A DNA stretch of 64,000 nt from CPC320 sp002684375 (GCA_965662545.1 CBFIHZ010000013.1:26518-90517), one strand, 5' to 3'. Shown: positions 8,834 to 17,884, counted from the first letter of the stretch. The notes: generated from the letters alone by a model not told the origin. Program-made: numbers and translations.

Positions 8834-10018
8834 TTGGAACATACAATAGAAATTCTGGCCCTGACCTCGCTGGCGGATATTGCGCCCCATGACTGGGATG
8901 CCTGTGCCTGTCCCGAGGTCAAAGACGGCGGGCGGCCCTATGACCCTTTCACCACCTATACCTTTCTCAAAGCCTTAGAAGACAGCGGCTCGGTCTCGCC
9001 GGGCAGCGGTTGGCAGCCGCATTATCTGGTGGCAAAGTCCCAAGAACAGGTGATCGCCTGCGCGCCGCTGTACGGCAAATCCCACTCGCAGGGCGAATTT
9101 ATCTTTGACCACAACTGGGCCCATGCCTATGAGCGCGCAGGGGGGCATTATTATCCCAAAATGCAAATCGCGGTACCGTTCACCCCGGTCACGGGGCGAC
9201 GGCTGTTAACCCGCGACGGGTTTGAACAGGTCGGCCGCGCGGCGTTGGTAAAAGGTGCCATGCAACTGGCAGCTGATCATGAGTTATCGTCGCTGCATAT
9301 AACCTTTTGCACCGCAGACGAAGCCGAGGCCGGAACCGAACTTGGTTGCATGACCCGCAGCAGCCAGCAGTTTCACTGGTATAATAAAAATTATGCCGAT
9401 TTTGACGGGTTTTTGGCCAGTCTGTCCTCGCGCAAACGCAAAAATATCCGCAAGGAACGCGCGCAAGCGCAAAGCTTTGGCGGCAGCATCGAAATGCTCA
9501 CAGGTGAAGATATAAAGCCACATCACTGGGACAGTTTTTGGCGGTTCTATCAGGACACCGGGGCGCGAAAATGGGGATCACCCTATTTGACCCGCGAGTT
9601 TTTCGATATTGCACAACAAACCATGCGGCAGGATATTGCTCTGGTGGTTGCAAACCGCAACGGCCAAGATATTGCCGGCGCGTTAAACTTTATTGGACGC
9701 GACGCAATCTTTGGCCGGTATTGGGGCTGCAGCGAAGACCATCCCTGCCTGCATTTTGAAGCCTGTTATTATCAAGCCATCGACTATGCAATTGCCCAGG
9801 GATTGACCCGGGTAGAAGCCGGTGCCCAGGGCGAACACAAATTGGCACGGGGCTATCTGCCCATTACCAATCACTCATTACACTGGTTTCGCGACCCCGG
9901 TTTTGCCAAAGCGGTCGGCCAATATCTGGTTGCCGAAAAGGCCGCCGTGGAGCAAGATATTGAAATATTGACGTCTTATGGTCCCTTCAAAAAAACCCAG
10001 ATAGAGGAACAACAATGA
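8834..10018 (+). CDS. GNAT/FemAB-like acyltransferase family protein (DUF482 type)
   Basis: About 394 residues, resembling the COG3146-type group, which is made of two GNAT-like folds like FemAB aminoacyltransferases. Recognisable stretches are PFTTYTFLKALEDSGSV, YNKNYADFDGFLASLSSRKRKNIRKERAQ (quoted in part by families) and EAGAQGEHKLARGYLP. The exact reaction is not known. The start is uncertain: TTG at 8834 places the family N-terminus (EILALTSLADIAPHDWDACA) close to the start, while another TTG at 8780 adds 18 unconserved residues. It ends in an ATGA overlap with the pterin dehydratase gene. Confidence 0.82.
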   Translation: MEHTIEILALTSLADIAPHDWDACACPEVKDGGRPYDPFTTYTFLKALEDSGSVSPGSGWQPHYLVAKSQEQVIACAPLYGKSHSQGEFIFDHNWAHAYERAGGHYYPKMQIAVPFTPVTGRRLLTRDGFEQVGRAALVKGAMQLAADHELSSLHITFCTADEAEAGTELGCMTRSSQQFHWYNKNYADFDGFLASLSSRKRKNIRKERAQAQSFGGSIEMLTGEDIKPHHWDSFWRFYQDTGARKWGSPYLTREFFDIAQQTMRQDIALVVANRNGQDIAGALNFIGRDAIFGRYWGCSEDHPCLHFEACYYQAIDYAIAQGLTRVEAGAQGEHKLARGYLPITNHSLHWFRDPGFAKAVGQYLVAEKAAVEQDIEILTSYGPFKKTQIEEQQ

Positions 10019-10314
10019 CTGAAAAACTATCCACCGCAGAACGCGATGCTCATCTGGCACCGCTGCTGGGCAATGGCTGGTCTCTCGAAGCCGAGCGTGA
10101 CGCAATCACCAAAACTTTTAAATTCAAGAATTTCATCGAAGCCTTTGGCTGGATGACACAGGCGGCAATGTGGGCGGAAACGCTCAATCATCATCCCGAA
10201 TGGCGCAATGTCTATAATCGGGTCACTGTGACTTTGACGACCCATGACGTCGACGGTTTGACTGATCTAGATATTGCCTTAGCCAACCGCATGGATCACC
10301 TACCGCTAGAATAA
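10015..10314 (+). CDS. phhB: Pterin-4a-carbinolamine dehydratase
   Basis: A 99-residue protein of the DCoH/PhhB family. The active-site histidines lie in NHHPEWRNVYNRV, followed by the family's THDVDGLTDLDIALA. The enzyme dehydrates 4a-hydroxytetrahydrobiopterin; in bacteria without a phenylalanine hydroxylase it may serve molybdopterin or other pterin chemistry. The start overlaps the upstream gene by ATGA, and an AGAGGAACAA ribosome site lies just before it. It converges on the peroxiredoxin-like gene seven bases downstream. Confidence 0.93.
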   Translation: MTEKLSTAERDAHLAPLLGNGWSLEAERDAITKTFKFKNFIEAFGWMTQAAMWAETLNHHPEWRNVYNRVTVTLTTHDVDGLTDLDIALANRMDHLPLE

Positions 10315-10321
10315 GCGCGCC

Positions 10322-10810
10322 TTACAAAATGGCCAAAATCGCGGTCGCGGTTGACACCTCGCACATGCCTGCGTGAATTTCTTCTTGCAGGTTTAACACC
10401 AGCCCGTCTTCAACCACCATCGCATAGCGCTTTGAGCGCGCAATCATACCGTCACCGGGAAAGTCAAAATTCATTCCGGTACCAGAGGTAAAGCCACTGT
10501 CGGTATCGGCCAGCAGTGTCACGCCAGCACTGAATGCGCCCGTGGCCTTGCCCCAGGCCTTCATCACCAGAGGGTCATTAACGCTCAGACAGATCACCTC
10601 GTCGACACCCTTGGCGGCAAACGCCTCCATATTGCGCATATAACCGGGCATATGGGACAGGTTGCAGATATCTGCAAATGCTCCGGCAACAGCAAAGATC
10701 ACAACTTTGCGCCCCCGCAATTTATCTTGCAAAGACACCCGTTGATGCCCATCGGGTCCGACTTCAAAAAGGGTCGCATCGGGCAAACGTTCACCTGTGG
10801 AAATAGCCAT
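10322..10810 (-). CDS. Peroxiredoxin-5-like protein with altered active site
   Basis: A 162-residue thioredoxin-fold protein of the Prx5/AhpC-TSA (redoxin) family. The peroxidatic Cys49 is kept, and so are GHQRVSLQDKLRGRKVVIFAV, LSVNDPLVMKAW and RSKRYAMVVEDG, which match the family closely. The canonical motif PGAFTPTC reads AGAFADIC here, so the conserved Pro42 and the Thr46 that orients the peroxide are both alanine. Normal Prx5 enzymes reduce hydroperoxides with glutathione or thioredoxin. With these changes activity may be low or redirected. The start at 10810 gives the family N-terminus (MAISTGERLPDATLFEV). Divergent from the ferredoxin reductase gene across 88 bases. Confidence 0.87.
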   Translation of the reverse strand: MAISTGERLPDATLFEVGPDGHQRVSLQDKLRGRKVVIFAVAGAFADICNLSHMPGYMRNMEAFAAKGVDEVICLSVNDPLVMKAWGKATGAFSAGVTLLADTDSGFTSGTGMNFDFPGDGMIARSKRYAMVVEDGLVLNLQEEIHAGMCEVSTATAILAIL

Positions 10811-10898
10811 GAAAATCTCTCTGATAGATTGTATTTGCGCCCTATTAGCATATAGGCTGACGCTGTAAAACAGATCGATAATTTGAGAGAGGCGTATT

Positions 10899-12110
10899 AT
10901 GGCGCATATTGTTGTGGTCGGAGCCGGACAGGCGGGATCGTCTTTGGTTTCAAAGCTGCGCAACAGTGGATTTGAAGGCAAGGTGACCCTGGTCGGGGCG
11001 GAACCCCATCCCCCCTATCAGCGCCCGCCACTGTCAAAAAAGTATCTGTTAGGCGACATGCCGTTAGACCGCCTTTATTTACGCCCAGAGACGTTTTATC
11101 GCGAGCAAAACATCACCCTGCGGTTGGGCCTGCCGATTACAAAAATTGATCCAAACGGACGCAGTATTCTTCTGGATAATGAGGTTGTTTCCTATGACCA
11201 TCTGGCGCTGACCACCGGGTCGGTACCGCGGTCACTGCCGACCGCCATTGGCGGGGCCTTGGACGGGGTGCATGTGGTCCGCGACTTGCGCGATGTCGAT
11301 GCGATGGCCCCACGGTTTGACGCAAAGGCCCGCGTGCTGATCGTTGGTGGCGGCTATATCGGACTTGAGGCTGCAGCGGTGGCCGCCACCAAAGGGCTTG
11401 AGGTCACTCTGGTGGAGATGGCCGATCGCATACTCCAGCGAGTGGCCGCGCCGCAAACCTCGGATTTCTTTCGCAATCTTCACCAGTCGCATGGTGTCGA
11501 CATTCGCGAGGGCGTTGGTCTTGAGCGGATTTTTGGCGATGGAACGGTGACAGGAGCGGCCCTGACAGACGGGTCCGTGCTGGATCTGGATTTTGTCATT
11601 GCCGGCATCGGCGTCACCCCGGCCACCGACCTTGCAGAGCAAGCCGGTCTAGAAATTGACAACGGCATCAAAACCAACGCGCTGGGGCAAAGCTCTGACC
11701 CGCATATCTGGGCTGCAGGAGATTGCGCTTCACTGCCCTATCGCGGCGGCCGCATTCGTCTGGAGAGCGTTCAAAACGCCATAGATCAGGCTGAAACTGT
11801 CGCAGAAAATATGCTTGGCGCCAATCGGCCCTATCAACCGATGCCTTGGTTTTGGTCAGATCAATACGATGTAAAACTTCAAATTGCCGGATTGAACAAC
11901 GGCTATGACCACGTCGTCACCCGCCCCGGCGAAAAAGACGGGGCCGTGTCTTTTTGGTATTACAATAAGGCCAGCTTGCTAGCGGTGGACGCCGCCAATG
12001 ATCCCCGCGCTTATATGATCGGCAAGCGGTTGATCGAGGCCGGGAAATCACCCGCAATCGACGTGATTGAAGACCCTAAAACCGACCTCAAAGCCCTGCT
12101 AAAGCCGTGA
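10899..12110 (+). CDS. FAD-dependent NAD(P)H:ferredoxin reductase (rhodocoxin/putidaredoxin reductase type)
   Basis: A 403-residue flavoprotein. The FAD-binding GxGxxG is at the N-terminus (VVVGAGQAGSSL), a second dinucleotide motif VLIVGGGYIGLEAA lies near residues 147-160, and the FAD contact IWAAGDCASL lies near 270. The C-terminal domain with PMPWFWSDQYDVKLQIAG is typical of the ThcD/CamA class that passes electrons from NADH to a 2Fe-2S ferredoxin for a P450 or dioxygenase. No such partner is in this window. Ribosome site GAGAGAGGCG precedes the ATG. It overlaps rsmD. Confidence 0.9.
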   Translation: MAHIVVVGAGQAGSSLVSKLRNSGFEGKVTLVGAEPHPPYQRPPLSKKYLLGDMPLDRLYLRPETFYREQNITLRLGLPITKIDPNGRSILLDNEVVSYDHLALTTGSVPRSLPTAIGGALDGVHVVRDLRDVDAMAPRFDAKARVLIVGGGYIGLEAAAVAATKGLEVTLVEMADRILQRVAAPQTSDFFRNLHQSHGVDIREGVGLERIFGDGTVTGAALTDGSVLDLDFVIAGIGVTPATDLAEQAGLEIDNGIKTNALGQSSDPHIWAAGDCASLPYRGGRIRLESVQNAIDQAETVAENMLGANRPYQPMPWFWSDQYDVKLQIAGLNNGYDHVVTRPGEKDGAVSFWYYNKASLLAVDAANDPRAYMIGKRLIEAGKSPAIDVIEDPKTDLKALLKP

Positions 12111-12670
12111 GGATCATTGCCGGAGACTATCGCGGCCGCGCTTTGACGCCTGTCGGGAAAGGCGATCCAAGCGCCCATCTGCGCCCAACCACCGACCGGG
12201 TGCGGGAGAGCCTGTTCAACGTACTGGCAGGTGGCCGTTTCGGCGATGCCATCCGGGGTATATCCGTGCTTGACCTGTTTGCCGGCACCGGCGCACTGGG
12301 TCTGGAGGCCCTGTCACGTGGCGCAGCAGATGTCACTTTTGTCGATGATGGCACCGCAGCACTCAAGCTGATCCGGCGGAACGTGGCCTTGTGTAACGCG
12401 GAAGATACCACCAATATTATGCGTCGCGATGCACGCAGGCTTGGGCCAAGGCAGGCCGACCCTTTTGGGTTGGTTTTTCTGGATCCGCCCTACGGCATGG
12501 GAAGGGGTGAGGCGGCATTTGCTGCGGCGCAAGCTGGAGGATGGATCGCGCCAAACGCGCTTGTGGTCTGGGAGGAAAATACCGCCATCACGATCCCGCA
12601 GACGTGTCAGCTTCTGGATACCCGCCGGTATGGCGACACAATAATTTCAATTTTACGGTACTGCTGCTAG
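12107..12670 (+). CDS. rsmD: 16S rRNA (guanine966-N2)-methyltransferase RsmD
   Basis: A 187-residue Rossmann methyltransferase. It opens with the family signature MRIIAGDYRGRAL, then LRPTTDRVRESLFNVL, the SAM-binding LDLFAGTGALGLEALSRGA, and the catalytic NPPY-type motif as LDPPYG. RsmD methylates G966 of 16S rRNA. The start is GTG at 12107, inside the stop of the reductase gene (GTGA overlap). No anomalies seen. Confidence 0.93.
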   Translation: MRIIAGDYRGRALTPVGKGDPSAHLRPTTDRVRESLFNVLAGGRFGDAIRGISVLDLFAGTGALGLEALSRGAADVTFVDDGTAALKLIRRNVALCNAEDTTNIMRRDARRLGPRQADPFGLVFLDPPYGMGRGEAAFAAAQAGGWIAPNALVVWEENTAITIPQTCQLLDTRRYGDTIISILRYCC

Positions 12671-12732
12671 GACGAAGCCCTCAACAGGCCCAACAGTTTT
12701 TCACAGCTCATCAATACGATAAAGCTGTGATG

Positions 12733-13551
12733 CTAGGTCGCAGTATAGGTCGGATGAAACCGGTTACCCGGCGAGAGAGTGAAAATCTCGCAGCCAGTCG
12801 CCGTGACCCCAACCGAATGCTCAAATTGCGCCGACAGGGATCTATCACGGGTCACCGCTGTCCAGTCATCCGCCAACACTTTGGTTTCAGGCCGTCCCAG
12901 ATTGACCATTGGCTCAATCGTGAAAAACATGCCCTCTTGAAGGACAGGACCGGTTCCAGCACGGCCATAATGCAGCACGTTGGGCGGCGCGTGAAACACC
13001 CGTCCCAGCCCATGGCCGCAGAAATCACGCACCACCGACATACGGTGCCCTTCGACAAAACTTTGGATCGCATGCCCGATATCACCAAACGTATTGCCGG
13101 GCTTCACCGCCTCAATGCCCATGAACAACGAATCATGCGTCACCTGAATCAATCGTTCAGATTTACGGTCAAGCTTGCCAGCAACGAACATCCGCGAGGT
13201 ATCTCCATACCAGCCGTCTACAATCACGGTGACATCAATGTTCAAGATGTCGCCATCTTTAAGCTTTTTGTCGCCGGGGATCCCGTGACAAACGACGTGA
13301 TTAAGACTGATACAGCTGGCATGACGATAGCCCTTATAGCCAATCGTCGCCGACTGTGCGCCAGCGGCTGTGACTTTTTGTTCAATCAACTTGTCGATTT
13401 TGCCTGTGGTCTGGCCGACCACAATCTCATCGGCGATTTCATCCAAGATTTGTGCAGCCAATTTTCCAGCCGCACGCATGCCGACAAAATCCACCTCTTG
13501 AAAGAGCCGGATACCATCGCGCGTCTGTTGTCCACGTGCTTCTTTTTGCAA
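12733..13551 (-). CDS. map: Type I methionine aminopeptidase
   Basis: A 272-residue MetAP. All five metal ligands can be placed: two aspartates in ILNIDVTVIVDGWYGDTSRM, His in CGHGLGRVFH, Glu in FFTIEPMV and Glu in SAQFEHSVGVT. The substrate-site HASCISLNHVVCHGIP is also family-typical. It removes the initiator methionine from nascent proteins. The reading frame opens with TTG at 13551; no ATG or GTG is available upstream in frame before a stop, and the first roughly 18 residues are poorly conserved. Confidence 0.92.
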   Translation of the reverse strand: MQKEARGQQTRDGIRLFQEVDFVGMRAAGKLAAQILDEIADEIVVGQTTGKIDKLIEQKVTAAGAQSATIGYKGYRHASCISLNHVVCHGIPGDKKLKDGDILNIDVTVIVDGWYGDTSRMFVAGKLDRKSERLIQVTHDSLFMGIEAVKPGNTFGDIGHAIQSFVEGHRMSVVRDFCGHGLGRVFHAPPNVLHYGRAGTGPVLQEGMFFTIEPMVNLGRPETKVLADDWTAVTRDRSLSAQFEHSVGVTATGCEIFTLSPGNRFHPTYTAT

Positions 13552-13639
13552 GGTGGTTTCTCCAAAGGTCTCTAAAGTGCTGGTGACTGTTTAAACGACC
13601 TTTTTATAGCCAATTATAGCAAAGGACCAGAGGCTTCGT

Positions 13640-14353
13640 TTAATGCAGCAAAATTGTTCTGCCCAGCGTGATCTCTTGGGGCGAAATATCGCAATCAATA
13701 CAGAGAACCGCAACACCTTTTGCACGGGCCTCAGCAAAAGCAGCGGCGTATCCGGGATCAATATCGGACGCCACCGCCACCGCCGAACAATCACTGCGTT
13801 GCACCAGATACAGCAGCGTTGCTCGCTGGCCCTGAGCCACCATATGCGACAGTTCGGCCAAATGTTTTGCACCGCGCTTGGTCACACTGTCGGGAAACTC
13901 AGCCAACCCCGCCCGTCGGCACAATGTTACGCTTTTGACTTCTAGGTAATTATCTGGTTGACCAGAAGTTCCCAGCAGAAAGTCAACTCGACTGTTATGC
14001 CCGTATTTCACCTCGGCGCGCACAGTATCATAATCCGGCAAACCGGGAACCCCACCTGCAAGCAAAGCCGCTTTAACCAGTCGGTTGGGCAATCCAGTGT
14101 CTACACCGACAAAATGACCGTCAGGCATCTCTACCAGACGCCACCCATAGCGTAATTTGCGCTTGGGATCATCGTTGGGCTCAACCCAAACCCGCGTGCC
14201 CGGCGTCGCCAACCCCAACATCGAGCCCGGATTTGCACAATGCACAGTGACCTCGCGTCCGCCTTCAAGCCGCACATCGGCCAAAAAACGTTTATAGCGA
14301 CGAATCAGCAGCGCGGGGATCAAGGGGGCGGCAAATTGCATGCGTTGAGTCAT
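13640..14353 (-). CDS. sfsA: SfsA (sugar fermentation stimulation) family protein
   Basis: About 237 residues with the SfsA landmarks: IRRYKRFLADVRL, VTVHCANPGSMLGL, NSRVDFLLG, YLEVKSVTLCRRAGLAEFPD, and VTKRGAKHLAEL. The middle portion resembles a PD-(D/E)xK nuclease fold. SfsA was linked to maltose metabolism and DNA binding in E. coli; its true function is unclear. The start MTQRMQFAAPL at 14353 was chosen over a longer frame opening at 14464, whose extra residues are not family-like. ATG at 14341 is equally possible. Confidence 0.9.
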   Translation of the reverse strand: MTQRMQFAAPLIPALLIRRYKRFLADVRLEGGREVTVHCANPGSMLGLATPGTRVWVEPNDDPKRKLRYGWRLVEMPDGHFVGVDTGLPNRLVKAALLAGGVPGLPDYDTVRAEVKYGHNSRVDFLLGTSGQPDNYLEVKSVTLCRRAGLAEFPDSVTKRGAKHLAELSHMVAQGQRATLLYLVQRSDCSAVAVASDIDPGYAAAFAEARAKGVAVLCIDCDISPQEITLGRTILLH

Positions 14354-14524
14354 AATCCAAGTGCTGAATGATATCCAGACACTGACCGAAGCGCCAGTTC
14401 GTCTGTAAAAACAGATAAACCCGCTTGCTGTTCGCATAAAGCCGCTATGGAAACAAAACAGCATTGGAAACCGACACCGCTCCGCCTAAACTGGCCATAA
14501 CGCGGACAAAAGGCAATTCGACAT

Positions 14525-15247
14525 ATGACAAACCCAACCGCTGCGATGCTGGTAATTGGCGATGAAATTCTCTCGGGGCGCACGCGAGATGCCAATATGT
14601 ATTATCTTGCTGGCGCATTGACCGAAATCGGTATTGATCTGAAAGAAGTGCGCGTGGTCAGTGATGACAAGGCCGCGATCATCGCGGCAGTGACAGCGTT
14701 GTCACAGGCCCATGATACGGTCATTACAAGCGGCGGGATTGGCCCGACGCATGATGACATCACCGCCGATTGCATCGCCGCGGCCTTTGACCGCCCAATC
14801 GATATCCGCAGCGATGCGCGGGCGCTTCTTGCCGCCCATTACGACCGTCAAGGCGTTGAATTAAATGCCGCACGTCTGCGCATGGCCCGGATTCCTGATG
14901 GGGCCACACTAATCGACAACCCGGTGTCGGTCGCACCGGGTTTTATCCTGGAAAACGTACATGTCATGGCCGGCGTTCCAGCGGTATTTCAAGCCATGGT
15001 TGCCAGCGTTTTACCCGGGCTTACCGGCGGCGCTCCACTGCTGAGCCAAACCCTGCGCATCCACCGTGGCGAGGGCGATATTGCCGGACCACTTGCCTCG
15101 CTGGCTCAGGAATACTCTGATCTGTCCTTTGGGTCCTATCCCTTTCAAAAAGACGGCCGCTATGGTGCAAATATCGTCGTGCGCGGCACCAAAAACGCCC
15201 GCGTTTCTGCCGCGTTGTCCCACCTTCGGAGTATCTTTTCGGAATGA
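14525..15247 (+). CDS. Molybdopterin-binding / CinA N-terminal domain protein
   Basis: A 240-residue stand-alone MoCF_biosynth (MoaB/Mog/CinA-N) domain. It shows LVIGDEILSGRTRDAN at the N-terminus, the pterin-binding TSGGIGPTHDDIT near residues 68-80, and NPVSVAPGF. The C-terminal nicotinamide mononucleotide deamidase domain of full CinA is absent. It could act in pterin handling or as a COG1058-type pyrophosphatase; neither can be proven from sequence. ATGA overlap with the acetyltransferase gene that follows. Confidence 0.88.
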   Translation: MTNPTAAMLVIGDEILSGRTRDANMYYLAGALTEIGIDLKEVRVVSDDKAAIIAAVTALSQAHDTVITSGGIGPTHDDITADCIAAAFDRPIDIRSDARALLAAHYDRQGVELNAARLRMARIPDGATLIDNPVSVAPGFILENVHVMAGVPAVFQAMVASVLPGLTGGAPLLSQTLRIHRGEGDIAGPLASLAQEYSDLSFGSYPFQKDGRYGANIVVRGTKNARVSAALSHLRSIFSE

Positions 15248-15969
15248 GTGGTAACCCAAACACGCTATATGATGTGATTGCCGCAACCTGGCCCGCCGCA
15301 CAATTGCACCGGGCAGGCCCTTGGATAATCCGCGACGGCCAAGGTGGTGGCAAACGGGTTTCGGCAGCAACGGCAGAGGGGCCCGTTCAGCCGGCAGACA
15401 TACAACAGGCCCAACGCGCGATGCTGGACCTTGGACAGAGGCCTTTGTTCCTGCTGCGTGACGGGGAAGCAGACGTTGATGCGCTTTTGGCTGACGTCGG
15501 GTACATGACGATCGATCGTACAAATCTTTATCAATCGCCAATTGCAGACATTGCAACTCAGCAGCCGCCAAGAACATCCATGTTCTGCATTTGGGAACCT
15601 TTGCAAATTCAGTATGATATTTGGGCTGCCGGCGGCATCACCGCGCCACGATTGGCCATCATGCAGCGCACAAACGCCACAAAAACCAGTCTGTTCGGAC
15701 GGTGGAACAACCGGCCTGCCGCCACCGGATTTGTGGCCATCCATGCCGGTATCGCCATGGTACACGCCGTTGAGGTTTTGGCACAACAACGCGGTCAGAA
15801 AGTGGCCTCATGGTTGATGCGCGCAGCCGCTTTCTGGGCCAAAGAACACGGTGCAACCCGGCTTGCGGTGCTGTGTACAGAGGCCAATACTGCCGCAAAC
15901 AGTCTTTACTCTTCGCTGGGCATGACGTTTTCTGGGCAATATCATTACCGTATACAAAAGGAGTCTTAG
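15244..15969 (+). CDS. GNAT family N-acetyltransferase
   Basis: A 241-residue protein. The C-terminal half has the acetyl-CoA site pattern VEVLAQQRGQKVASWLMRAAAF (quoted short: QRGQKVASWLM) and the terminal LCTEANTAANSLYSSLGM of GNAT enzymes. The N-terminal half is not recognisable beyond the GNAT fold. The substrate is unknown. It is joined to the upstream gene by an ATGA overlap and the next gene begins at the base after its stop, so these are co-transcribed. Confidence 0.85.
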   Translation: MSGNPNTLYDVIAATWPAAQLHRAGPWIIRDGQGGGKRVSAATAEGPVQPADIQQAQRAMLDLGQRPLFLLRDGEADVDALLADVGYMTIDRTNLYQSPIADIATQQPPRTSMFCIWEPLQIQYDIWAAGGITAPRLAIMQRTNATKTSLFGRWNNRPAATGFVAIHAGIAMVHAVEVLAQQRGQKVASWLMRAAAFWAKEHGATRLAVLCTEANTAANSLYSSLGMTFSGQYHYRIQKES

Positions 15970-16542
15970 ATGAGCACTAAACATGGCGTCACATCACTGG
16001 ACCTTCCAATGGTCGATCCTTTACCTGACGACACGCAGAAATATTTTGACGTCTGTCAGAACAAGCTGGGAATGATACCCAATGTCCTGCAAGCTTACGC
16101 TTTTGATATTGATAAATTAAACGCCTTCACCGGGCTCTATAACAATCTGATGCTGGCAGCGAGCGGACTAAGTAAACTTGAACGCGAAATGATCGCAGTC
16201 GTGGTTTCGTCGATCAATAAGTGTTTTTACTGTCTGACCGCCCATGGTGCAGCAGTGCGTGCACTGTCAGGTGACCCCGAACTTGGCGAAATGCTGGTTA
16301 TGAACTACCGCGTTGCCGATCTGAGCGACCGCCACCGCGCGATGTTGGAATTTGCCGAAAAAGTTACCAAAACCAGTTACGAGATACATGAGACAGACCG
16401 TGCAGCACTGCGGCAGGCAGGCTTCAGCGATCGCGACATCTGGGACATCGCCAATGTGGCAGGATTTTTCAACATGACCAATCGCGTTGCCAGCGCAACA
16501 AATATGCGGCCCAATGATGCATACCACGCCCAATATCGCTAA
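15970..16542 (+). CDS. Carboxymuconolactone decarboxylase / AhpD-like peroxidase-related protein
   Basis: A 190-residue all-helical protein of the group annotated as peroxidase-related enzymes. The redox motif C-x2-C-x3-H is in INKCFYCLTAHGAAVRAL. LNAFTGLYNNLM and IWDIANVAGFFNMTNRVA match the family. AhpD-like proteins use the CxxC pair for disulfide or peroxide chemistry. The ATG follows the GAGTCTTAG stop of the GNAT gene with AAAGGAG as ribosome site. Its 3' end overlaps the next gene's start by 29 bases. Confidence 0.87.
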   Translation: MSTKHGVTSLDLPMVDPLPDDTQKYFDVCQNKLGMIPNVLQAYAFDIDKLNAFTGLYNNLMLAASGLSKLEREMIAVVVSSINKCFYCLTAHGAAVRALSGDPELGEMLVMNYRVADLSDRHRAMLEFAEKVTKTSYEIHETDRAALRQAGFSDRDIWDIANVAGFFNMTNRVASATNMRPNDAYHAQYR

Positions 16543-17458
16543 ATGTCTGTTCAGCCTGTTAATCGGGCTGCCGGGACTTGTGACGGCAGCAGATCTGGAT
16601 CTGCCGGCTGCTGCACGCATCACGGTGAAAGACGTTACTACACTGGCGCCATATAACGTACCGACAGGGCCTTGGTATAATGGGACAGTGCCAAGTTTGT
16701 CAGTCCAAGGCCGTATGGTTCGTGAGGCCTGGCAGTCACAGAAATCAGGAAAAAATACTCTTCAAGTTCTCACTGACTTGCGCGAACAAATTTTGAACCA
16801 GGGGTACACTGTGCTTTTCGAATGTCATGATCGGATTTGTGGAGGGTTTGATTTTCGCTTTGGTATTGAAGTTTTACCGGGGCCGGACATGTATGTTGAT
16901 CTCAACAACTATCACTTTTTATCTGCCACGCGAAAAACCGCCAAAGGCAATGACCGCTATCTCACTGTTTTGGTAAGCCAATCGGCACAGCATGATTTTG
17001 TACAAAATATTTATCTTGCCGAAGACCAAGAGGACTATGTCAAACCAATCGAAAAAGCAGCGCCAGACAAAGCAAGTGCGAATACTTTTGATGGTCTATT
17101 GAATCAGAATGGCTCTGTCATTTTATCAGATCTGGTGTTTAAAAGTGGCTCTTCATCTTTGACAGAATCCACATTCGTATCATTAGAAAACCTAGCAAAA
17201 TATATGAAGAAACACCCAGAACGTAAAATTGTTCTGGTCGGTCACACCGACAATATCGGTGAGTTAGATCGAAATATGGCGCTGTCCAAACAGCGCGCAC
17301 AAGCCGTGGCCAAACATCTTGTGAAGTATTATAAAATCAGTGCCAAACAAATCAGTGCGGAAGGCACCGGCTTTTTATCGCCTATTTCCAGCAATCTGAC
17401 TGCGGAGGGCCGCAAAACCAACCGCCGCGTGGAGGCGGTTTTGCTATCATACCAATGA
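16514..17458 (+). CDS. OmpA-domain outer-membrane or periplasmic protein
   Basis: About 314 residues. A signal peptide (hydrophobic LFSLLIGLPGLVTAADL) is followed by an unrecognised N-terminal region that contains CHDRICGGFDFRFGIEVLPG. The C-terminus is an OmpA peptidoglycan-binding domain (about residues 200-312) with VLVGHTDNIGELDRNMALSKQRAQ split over the usual TD/R positions and TEGRKTNRRVE-like ending (AEGRKTNRRVEA). The domain binds diaminopimelate in the wall. ATGs at 16514 and 16517 both lie inside the preceding gene. A strong terminator follows 86 bases downstream. Confidence 0.87.
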   Translation: MMHTTPNIAKCLFSLLIGLPGLVTAADLDLPAAARITVKDVTTLAPYNVPTGPWYNGTVPSLSVQGRMVREAWQSQKSGKNTLQVLTDLREQILNQGYTVLFECHDRICGGFDFRFGIEVLPGPDMYVDLNNYHFLSATRKTAKGNDRYLTVLVSQSAQHDFVQNIYLAEDQEDYVKPIEKAAPDKASANTFDGLLNQNGSVILSDLVFKSGSSSLTESTFVSLENLAKYMKKHPERKIVLVGHTDNIGELDRNMALSKQRAQAVAKHLVKYYKISAKQISAEGTGFLSPISSNLTAEGRKTNRRVEAVLLSYQ

Positions 17459-17544
17459 ACCCGCACTGCGCGGGACTCGCATGGTGAAGATGTTTGATAA
17501 CGGCACAGAGAACCCTGTGTAAATTACCGCCTGATAGGCATTAA

Positions 17545-17571
17545 AAAAGGACTGCTTAAAGCAGTCCTTTT
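17545..17571. terminator. Bidirectional intrinsic terminator between ompA-like gene and HU gene
   Basis: Perfect inverted repeat AAAAGGACTGCTT / AAGCAGTCCTTTT separated by one base. It ends in T4 on the plus strand and T6 on the minus strand. It sits between two convergent genes, so it can stop transcription from both sides. Confidence 0.9.
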
Positions 17572-17596
17572 AATCTAGTATCATGATCTGGAAAAA

Positions 17597-17884
17597 TCAG
17601 CCGTTTACGCTGTCTTTAAGCGCTTTGGCGATCGTCATCTTGACCACTTTATCTGCATCTTTTTTGAACTGCTCACCGGTCGCAGGATTGCGGACCATAC
17701 GCTCAGGACGTTCCCGGCAATAAATCTTGCCAACACCCGGCAGGGTCACGGCTCCTCCACCCGCAACTTCGCGAGTGATCAAACCACAGACTGCGTCCAA
17801 CGCAGTTGCCGCAGCTTTTTTATCGACTTCCATCTCTTCGGCCAAAGCCGCAACTAATTGTGTTTTTGTCATTGGTTTGGACAT
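17597..17884 (-). CDS. hup: HU-type DNA-binding protein
   Basis: A 95-residue HU/IHF-fold protein. It opens MTKTQLVAALAEEMEVDKKAA, keeps the arm region GRNPATGE-like stretch as VRNPATGEQFKK, and ends MTIAKALKDSVNG. HU bends and compacts DNA as a dimer. Two Met codons (residues 1 and 5) could serve as start; the GGAGACAA ribosome site favours the first. Position of the arm motif and length fit HU rather than IHF. Confidence 0.9.
   Translation of the reverse strand: MSKPMTKTQLVAALAEEMEVDKKAAATALDAVCGLITREVAGGGAVTLPGVGKIYCRERPERMVRNPATGEQFKKDADKVVKMTIAKALKDSVNG

Noticed and set aside
12541..13575. Long plus-strand reading frame of over 340 codons opposite the methionine aminopeptidase gene
   Set aside because: The minus strand encodes an intact aminopeptidase with all metal ligands; the opposite frame has Arg/His-rich, non-family composition and is a shadow.
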